DNA from: Mycobacterium aquaticum
GTDB lineage: Bacteria; Actinomycetota; Actinomycetes; Mycobacteriales; Mycobacteriaceae
Length of the DNA stretch: 64,000 bases
Assembly: GCF_002086485.1 (NCBI RefSeq)
Contig: NZ_MVHF01000001.1
Coordinates: 62,001-126,000, forward strand
Direction of reading: 5' to 3'
Positions 59,353 through 64,000 of this stretch are shown piece after piece; the first letter of the stretch is position 1; each line of letters opens with the position of its first letter. The notes below the pieces were generated by a model. The model saw only the letters and a list, made by a program, of their open reading frames with translations, was not told where the DNA came from and did not search any database. Both the position numbers and the translations under genes were made by a program.

Positions 59353-59397
59353 GAGTGCCGACTATAACGGCAACGGTATCGGCTTCAGTTCGTCGCC

Positions 59398-60258
59398 TCA
59401 GCGGGCCAGTATCGCGTCGATGTCAGCCCCGGTCGGCGCGCAGTCACCTGCGCCGCGCACCAGCGTCGCCAGGGCGCCTGCCGCACACGCGCGGCGCAGC
59501 GCGTCCTCGAATCCCGAGCGCCAGTCGGCGGCCAGCACGCCGGCGAAGACGTCGCCTGCCCCGGTGGTGTCCACCGCCCGGACGGCCGGCGCGTGCACAT
59601 CGAACCGCTCGTCGGCGCCGATGTAGCTCGCCCCACGCGAACCGCGCGTGATCACCAGATGGTTTACCGGCCAATGCCATTCGGAGGCTTCGGATTCGTT
59701 GACGACGACCACGTCGACCACCGCGGACAACGCCAAGAGGTCATGGGCTCGGGTCCCCGTCGGTGACGCGTTGAGCATGACGACCGCACCCGCCGTCCGC
59801 GCGAGCCGGGCCGCGGCGATCGCAGTTGCCGGCGGGATCTCCAGTTGCAACAACACCACCTCGGCGGAGGTGATGGCCGTGCGGGCGGCCGCGGACTTGA
59901 CCTCGACGTGCGCGTTGGCGCCGGGGGCCACCACGATGCTGTTCTCGCCGCCGGTTTCGACGACGATGGCCGCCGACCCGCTGGGCCCGGGCACGGTCGC
60001 GACCGCGTCCAGGTCGACGCCGTTGGCCTCGAGGTGGGTGCGCAGGGTGTCCGCGACCGGATCCTCGCCGAGTGCGGCGACGAGACTCACCGAGGCGCCC
60101 GCGCGTGCCGCGGCGACCGCCTGATTACCGCCCTTGCCGCCCGATGCCGACGACAGCGACGACGCCAGCACGGTCTGACCGGGTTTGGGCAGAGCCGGCA
60201 CGGTAAACGTGAGGTCCGCATTGACGCTTCCGACCACGCACACCCGTGAGGACGCCAT
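59398..60258 (-). CDS. rbsK: Ribokinase (PfkB family)
   Basis: A 286-aa PfkB kinase phosphorylating ribose or a similar sugar. VVGSVNADLTFTVPALPKPG, the SGGKGGNQAVAAARAG glycine motif and VDTTGAGDVFAGVL are near-identical to ribokinase signatures. ATG 60258 lies 8 nt after TAGCGT on the minus strand. It matches by position the rbsK of M. tuberculosis (Rv2436). It is divergent from proA across a 73-nt region. No ribose transporter is adjacent. Confidence 0.87.
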   Translation of the reverse strand: MASSRVCVVGSVNADLTFTVPALPKPGQTVLASSLSSASGGKGGNQAVAAARAGASVSLVAALGEDPVADTLRTHLEANGVDLDAVATVPGPSGSAAIVVETGGENSIVVAPGANAHVEVKSAAARTAITSAEVVLLQLEIPPATAIAAARLARTAGAVVMLNASPTGTRAHDLLALSAVVDVVVVNESEASEWHWPVNHLVITRGSRGASYIGADERFDVHAPAVRAVDTTGAGDVFAGVLAADWRSGFEDALRRACAAGALATLVRGAGDCAPTGADIDAILAR

Positions 60259-60331
60259 AGTCGACAACGCTAAACCAGTCGGGCGCTGACACGTGTCGAG
60301 CTCTCGTGAACACCTCCGATACCCTGGGACG
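60259..60331. promoter_or_regulatory. Divergent leaderless promoters of rbsK and proA
   Basis: On the minus strand TAGCGT (revcomp of 60267-60272) lies 8 nt before the rbsK ATG. On the plus strand TACCCT (60320-60325) lies 6 nt before the proA ATG. The 10-bp palindrome GACACGTGTC (60288-60297) sits between them and covers the proA -35 position, so it may be an operator for either gene. Confidence 0.65.
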
Positions 60332-61591
60332 ATGAGTGTGCAGACACCCGCCGTGAGTGCGCCGACGCAGGATTTGCGGGAGCAGGTGCACGAGGCTGCC
60401 CGGCGTGCCCGGGTCGCGGCACGCACCCTGGCCACACTGAACACGGCAACCAAGAACCGTGCGCTGCACGCGGCGGCCGACAGTGTGCTGGCCGGCGCCG
60501 ACGCCGTGCTCGCGGCCAACGCAGGCGACCTCCAGGCGGCCCGGGACGCGGGCACGCCCGACGCGATGCTGGACCGGTTGGCGCTCAACAAACAACGCAT
60601 CGACGGCATCGCCGCGGGCCTGCGCCAGGTGGCCGGGCTGCCCGATCCCATCGGTGAGGTGTTGCGCGGGCGCACGCTGCCCAACGGCCTGCAGCTGCGT
60701 CAGCAGCGCGTGCCGCTCGGCGTGGTGGGCATGGTCTACGAGGGCAGGCCCAACGTCACGGTCGACGCGTTCGGGCTGACGCTCAAATCCGGCAATGCGG
60801 CGCTGCTGCGCGGCAGTTCCTCGGCGGTGCGCTCCAACGAGGCACTGGTGCATGCCCTGCGCACCGCTCTGGTGGCAGAGGGGCTGCCCGTCGACGCCGT
60901 GCAGTTGCTGCCGAGCCACGACCGGGCCAGCGTGACGCATCTGATCCAGGCCCGCGGTCTGGTCGACGTCGTGATCCCGCGTGGCGGGGCCGGTCTGATC
61001 GACGCCGTGGTGCGCGACGCACAAGTGCCGACCATCGAGACTGGTGTCGGCAATTGCCATGTCTACGTTCATGAATCGGCAGACCTCGACCTGGCCGAGA
61101 AGATCCTGCTGAACTCCAAGACCCGGCGGCCCAGCGTGTGCAATTCGGCCGAGTCGCTGTTGGTCGATGCCGCCATCGCCGATGTCGCGGTGCCGCGGCT
61201 GGTAACGGCACTGCAGGATGCCGGTGTGACCGTGCACGCCGATCCTTCCGAGGACGAACTGCGCGCGGAGTTCCTGTCGATGGACATCGCGCTGGCGGTT
61301 GTGGACGGCATCGACGCGGCGATCGCTCACGTCAACGAGTACGGCACCGGGCACACCGAGGCCATCGTGACGACCGATCTTGCTGCGGCGCAACGGTTCA
61401 CCGAGCGGGTGGACGCCGCCGCGGTGATGGTCAACGCGTCCACCGCGTTCACCGACGGCGAGCAGTTCGGTTTCGGCGCCGAAATCGGCATCTCCACCCA
61501 GAAGCTGCATGCCCGCGGCCCGATGGGGCTGCCCGAGCTCACCTCCACGAAATGGATCGTGTGGGGCGACGGCCAGACCCGCCCGGCCTAG
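60332..61591 (+). CDS. proA: Gamma-glutamyl phosphate reductase
   Basis: A 419-aa aldehyde-dehydrogenase-fold enzyme that reduces glutamyl-5-phosphate (from ProB) to the semialdehyde in proline synthesis. [18 protein letters not shown], the catalytic Cys in [13 protein letters not shown] and [20 protein letters not shown] are conserved ProA segments. ATG 60332 is 6 nt after TACCCT (leaderless); an upstream in-frame start at 60293 is not supported. Length is normal. Confidence 0.95.
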   Translation: MSVQTPAVSAPTQDLREQVHEAARRARVAARTLATLNTATKNRALHAAADSVLAGADAVLAANAGDLQAARDAGTPDAMLDRLALNKQRIDGIAAGLRQVAGLPDPIGEVLRGRTLPNGLQLRQQRVPLGVVGMVYEGRPNVTVDAFGLTLKSGNAALLRGSSSAVRSNEALVHALRTALVAEGLPVDAVQLLPSHDRASVTHLIQARGLVDVVIPRGGAGLIDAVVRDAQVPTIETGVGNCHVYVHESADLDLAEKILLNSKTRRPSVCNSAESLLVDAAIADVAVPRLVTALQDAGVTVHADPSEDELRAEFLSMDIALAVVDGIDAAIAHVNEYGTGHTEAIVTTDLAAAQRFTERVDAAAVMVNASTAFTDGEQFGFGAEIGISTQKLHARGPMGLPELTSTKWIVWGDGQTRPA

Positions 61592-61610
61592 ACAACCAAG
61601 GGAGAACCAC

Positions 61611-62486
61611 GTGAGCGTGCCCGCGCGCCCGGCACCGCTGTTCGCCGACATCGACGATGTCGCGCGGCGGCTGGCCGAAACCGGATACCTGCCCGATACC
61701 GCCACGGCCACCGCGGTTTTCCTCGCAGACCGGCTCGGCAAGCCGCTGCTGGTGGAAGGTCCGGCAGGGGTGGGCAAGACCGAACTGGCCCGCGCGGTCG
61801 CGCAGACCACCGGCAGCGAACTGGTGCGGCTGCAGTGCTACGAGGGCGTCGACGAGGCCCGCGCGCTCTATGAGTGGAACCACGCCAAGCAGATCCTGCG
61901 CATCCAGGCAGGGAGCGGCGATTGGGACCAGACCAAGATGGACGTGTTCAGCGAGGAATTTCTGCTGAGCCGCCCGCTGCTGACCGCGATCCGGCGCACC
62001 GACCCGACCGTGCTGCTCATCGACGAGACCGACAAGGCCGACATCGAGATCGAGGGCCTACTGCTGGAGGTGTTGTCCGACTTCGCGGTCACCGTGCCGG
62101 AGCTGGGCACCATCACCGCCGAGCGGCCGCCGTTCGTGCTGCTGACGTCCAACGCCACCCGGGAACTGTCCGAGGCGCTCAAGCGGCGGTGCCTGTTCCT
62201 GCACATCGACTTTCCCGATCCGGACCTGGAGCGGCGCATCCTGCTGTCGCGGGTGCCCGAACTGCCCGAGCACATCGCGTCCGAGCTCGTGCGGATCATC
62301 GGGGTGCTGCGGGGCATGCAGCTCAAGAAACTCCCGTCGGTCGCCGAGACGATCGACTGGGGCCGCACCGTGCTGGCCCTGGGGCTCGATACCATCGACG
62401 ACGCGATGATCGCCGCCACCCTCGGCGTGGTGCTCAAGCACCAGTCCGATCAGCAGCGGGCTGCCGGGGAGCTGAGGCTCAACTGA
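61611..62486 (+). CDS. MoxR-family AAA+ ATPase
   Basis: A 291-aa AAA+ protein. Walker A is VEGPAGVGKTELARA, Walker B VLLIDETDKADIE, and sensor segments are FVLLTSNATRELSEALKRRC. MoxR ATPases remodel or insert cofactors into partner enzymes together with VWA proteins. It starts at GTG 61611 with AAGGGAG upstream. It overlaps the VWA gene by one base (TGATG). Orthologues lie next to proA in M. tuberculosis (Rv2426c-Rv2425c region). The client is unknown. Confidence 0.87.
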   Translation: MSVPARPAPLFADIDDVARRLAETGYLPDTATATAVFLADRLGKPLLVEGPAGVGKTELARAVAQTTGSELVRLQCYEGVDEARALYEWNHAKQILRIQAGSGDWDQTKMDVFSEEFLLSRPLLTAIRRTDPTVLLIDETDKADIEIEGLLLEVLSDFAVTVPELGTITAERPPFVLLTSNATRELSEALKRRCLFLHIDFPDPDLERRILLSRVPELPEHIASELVRIIGVLRGMQLKKLPSVAETIDWGRTVLALGLDTIDDAMIAATLGVVLKHQSDQQRAAGELRLN

Positions 62487-63931
62487 TGGCCTCTCGTCGG
62501 GTTCGACCGCCCCAGCCGCTGGCCCCGCACGGCCTGCCGGGGCATCTCGTCGAGTTCGTCGAAGCGCTTCGCAAGCAAGGCATTTCGGTCGGACCGTCGG
62601 AGACCGTGGATGCCGGTCGGGTGATGACAGTGCTGGGCCTGGGGGACCGTGAGGCGCTGCGGGAGGGCATCGCATGCGCGGTGCTGCGCCGCCCCGACCA
62701 CCGCGACACCTACGACGCGATGTTCGACCTGTTCTTCCCGGCTGCGCTGGGCGCGCGGACCGTGCTGCCCGACGACGACGCGCCCGACGACCAAACCCAG
62801 CAGTTGCCGCCGGAGGATGTCGAGGCCATGCGGGCCGCGTTGGTGCAAATGCTCTCCGACAACGAGGATCTGGCCAGTCTGGACGACCGGTTGGCAGCGA
62901 TGATCGCCCAGATCGTCGAAGCCTACGGCCGGTACACCTCGAGCCGCGGGCCGTCGTACTCGTCGTATCAGGCGCTCAAGGCCATGAGCCTGGACGATCT
63001 GGAGGGCCGGCTGCTGGCAGGGCTGCTGGCCCCGTACGGCGACGAGCCAACGCCCACCCAGGAAGAGATCGCCAAAGCGATGGCTGCGCAACGGATCTCG
63101 CAGCTGCGCAAGATGGTCGAAGCAGAGACCAAGCGCCGCACCGCCGAACAGCTTGGCCGTGAGCACGTGCAGATGTACGGCGTGCCGCAGCTGTCGGAGA
63201 ACGTCGAATTCCTACGCGCCTCAGGCGAACAGCTGCGCCAGATGCGCAAGACCGTCGCGCCGCTGGCCCGGACCCTGGCGACCCGGCTGGCCGCGCGGCG
63301 GCGTCGTTCCCGAGCCGGCGAGATCGATCTGCGGAAGACGCTGCGCAAGTCGATGTCGACCGGTGGTGTGCCGATCGACGTGGTGCTCCGCAAGCCTCAC
63401 CCCGCCCGGCCCGAGCTGGTGGTGCTGTGCGACGTGTCCGGCTCGGTCGCCGGTTTCAGCCACTTCACGCTGATGCTGGTGGCGGCCCTGCGTCAGCAGT
63501 TCTCCCGCGTCCGCGTCTTCGCGTTCATCGACACCACCGATGAGGTCACCGAGCTCTTCGGCCCGGAAGCCGACCTGGCGGTCGCGGTGCAGCGCATCAC
63601 CCGGGAGGCCGGCGTGTACACCCGCGACGGGCACTCCGATTACGGGCACGCCTTCGTATCGTTCTTGGAGCGGTTCCCGAGTGTGCTCTCACCGCGCAGT
63701 TCGCTGCTGGTGCTCGGAGACGGGCGCAACAACTACCGCAATCCGCAAGCCGAGCTGCTGGCGCACATGGTCTCGGCGAGCAGGCACGCGCACTGGCTCA
63801 ACCCCGAACCGAAGCACCTGTGGGGCAGCGGGGACTCGGCGGCGCCCAAATACGGCGAGGTGATCACCATGCACGAGTGCCGTTCGGCCAAGCAGCTGGC
63901 CTCCGTGGTCGACGGACTGTTGCCGGTCTGA
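62486..63931 (+). CDS. VWA domain protein, CoxE-like
   Basis: A 481-aa protein with a helical N-terminal region (about 1-300) and a C-terminal von Willebrand A domain with the metal (MIDAS) motif LCDVSGSVAGF (about 315) and the later Thr/Asp positions in FIDTTDEVTELF and LVLGDGRNNYRN. CoxE-type proteins work with MoxR ATPases in metal-centre insertion, for example in CO dehydrogenase. ATG 62486 overlaps the ATPase stop (TGATG), so the two are translated together. No CO dehydrogenase genes are nearby; the partner is unknown. Confidence 0.86.
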   Translation: MASRRVRPPQPLAPHGLPGHLVEFVEALRKQGISVGPSETVDAGRVMTVLGLGDREALREGIACAVLRRPDHRDTYDAMFDLFFPAALGARTVLPDDDAPDDQTQQLPPEDVEAMRAALVQMLSDNEDLASLDDRLAAMIAQIVEAYGRYTSSRGPSYSSYQALKAMSLDDLEGRLLAGLLAPYGDEPTPTQEEIAKAMAAQRISQLRKMVEAETKRRTAEQLGREHVQMYGVPQLSENVEFLRASGEQLRQMRKTVAPLARTLATRLAARRRRSRAGEIDLRKTLRKSMSTGGVPIDVVLRKPHPARPELVVLCDVSGSVAGFSHFTLMLVAALRQQFSRVRVFAFIDTTDEVTELFGPEADLAVAVQRITREAGVYTRDGHSDYGHAFVSFLERFPSVLSPRSSLLVLGDGRNNYRNPQAELLAHMVSASRHAHWLNPEPKHLWGSGDSAAPKYGEVITMHECRSAKQLASVVDGLLPV

Positions 63932-63990
63932 GCAGCATCGCGCCCGTGTCACCGAAAACCGCCATTCAAGTGGTCGAACCACCCCTGCCG

Positions 63991-63996
63991 TAAGCT
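63991..63996 (+). promoter_or_regulatory. Promoter -10 hexamer at right edge
   Basis: TAAGCT is followed by only 4 nt before the window ends. By the pattern of the other leaderless genes here, a start codon is expected about 2-4 nt beyond the edge. Confidence 0.4.
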
Positions 63997-64000
63997 GGCT

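Noticed and set aside
60125..61810. A 561-codon minus-strand frame across proA
   Set aside because: Antisense shadow of proA; the protein is Gln/His/Arg-rich without recognisable motifs.

Overview
The window is about 64 kb of high-GC, gene-dense DNA from a fast-growing mycobacterium (Mycolicibacterium type, resembling M. smegmatis). Evidence: the block korA-korB-mobA-rpfE-(trans-acting enoyl reductase-like)-valS-folC-DUF4233-ndk-rne-rplU-rpmA-obg-proB-nadE-rbsK-proA follows the order known from M. tuberculosis, with extra catabolic genes inserted. Rpf cell-wall hydrolases are present, GTG starts are frequent, and many start codons lie 6-8 nt behind a TANNNT hexamer, as expected for leaderless mycobacterial mRNAs. 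I saw no rRNA, tRNA, insertion sequence, prophage or CRISPR array.

Region 1 (1-11,024) is a myo-inositol locus. The minus-strand operon reads iolC, a Cgl0158-type aldolase, iolB, iolD, an iolE-like gene, iolG and the start of an iolH-like gene. The divergent GntR gene (iolR-like) and an ABC importer (lipoprotein, permease, ATPase) follow on the plus strand. The catabolic and transport promoters carry a nearly identical 22-bp element ending in the -35 box, so import and breakdown are probably co-regulated. iolA is not in the window.

Region 2 (11,045-15,139) holds an 883-aa ATPase-LuxR regulator and a secreted, membrane-anchored trypsin-like protease.

Region 3 (15,213-24,185) is a second polyol/cyclitol-type set: three Gfo/Idh/MocA dehydrogenases, two TIM-barrel isomerases/dehydratases, a PhyH-type dioxygenase, a PfkB kinase and two LacI-type regulators. 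No transporter lies beside it. LacI-1 has two identical 14-bp palindromic operators. The substrate is unknown.

Region 4 (24,496-48,084) is mostly conserved core: 2-oxoglutarate:ferredoxin oxidoreductase, MobA, two Rpf proteins, a FAD monooxygenase, an S9 peptidase, valS-folC, a Tat-type beta-carbonic anhydrase, ndk, rne, rplU-rpmA, obg and proB.

Region 5 (48,093-58,531) has a TetR/P450 pair, a Sir2 deacylase, nadE, and a GntR-controlled operon (MmgE/PrpD, isocitrate-lyase-like, LeuC-like, LeuD-like, PEBP) that looks like a methylated-dicarboxylate dehydration/cleavage pathway.

Region 6 (58,528-64,000) has an enoyl-CoA hydratase, a ribokinase, proA and a MoxR/VWA pair. A promoter-like hexamer at the right edge predicts that another gene starts just beyond the window.
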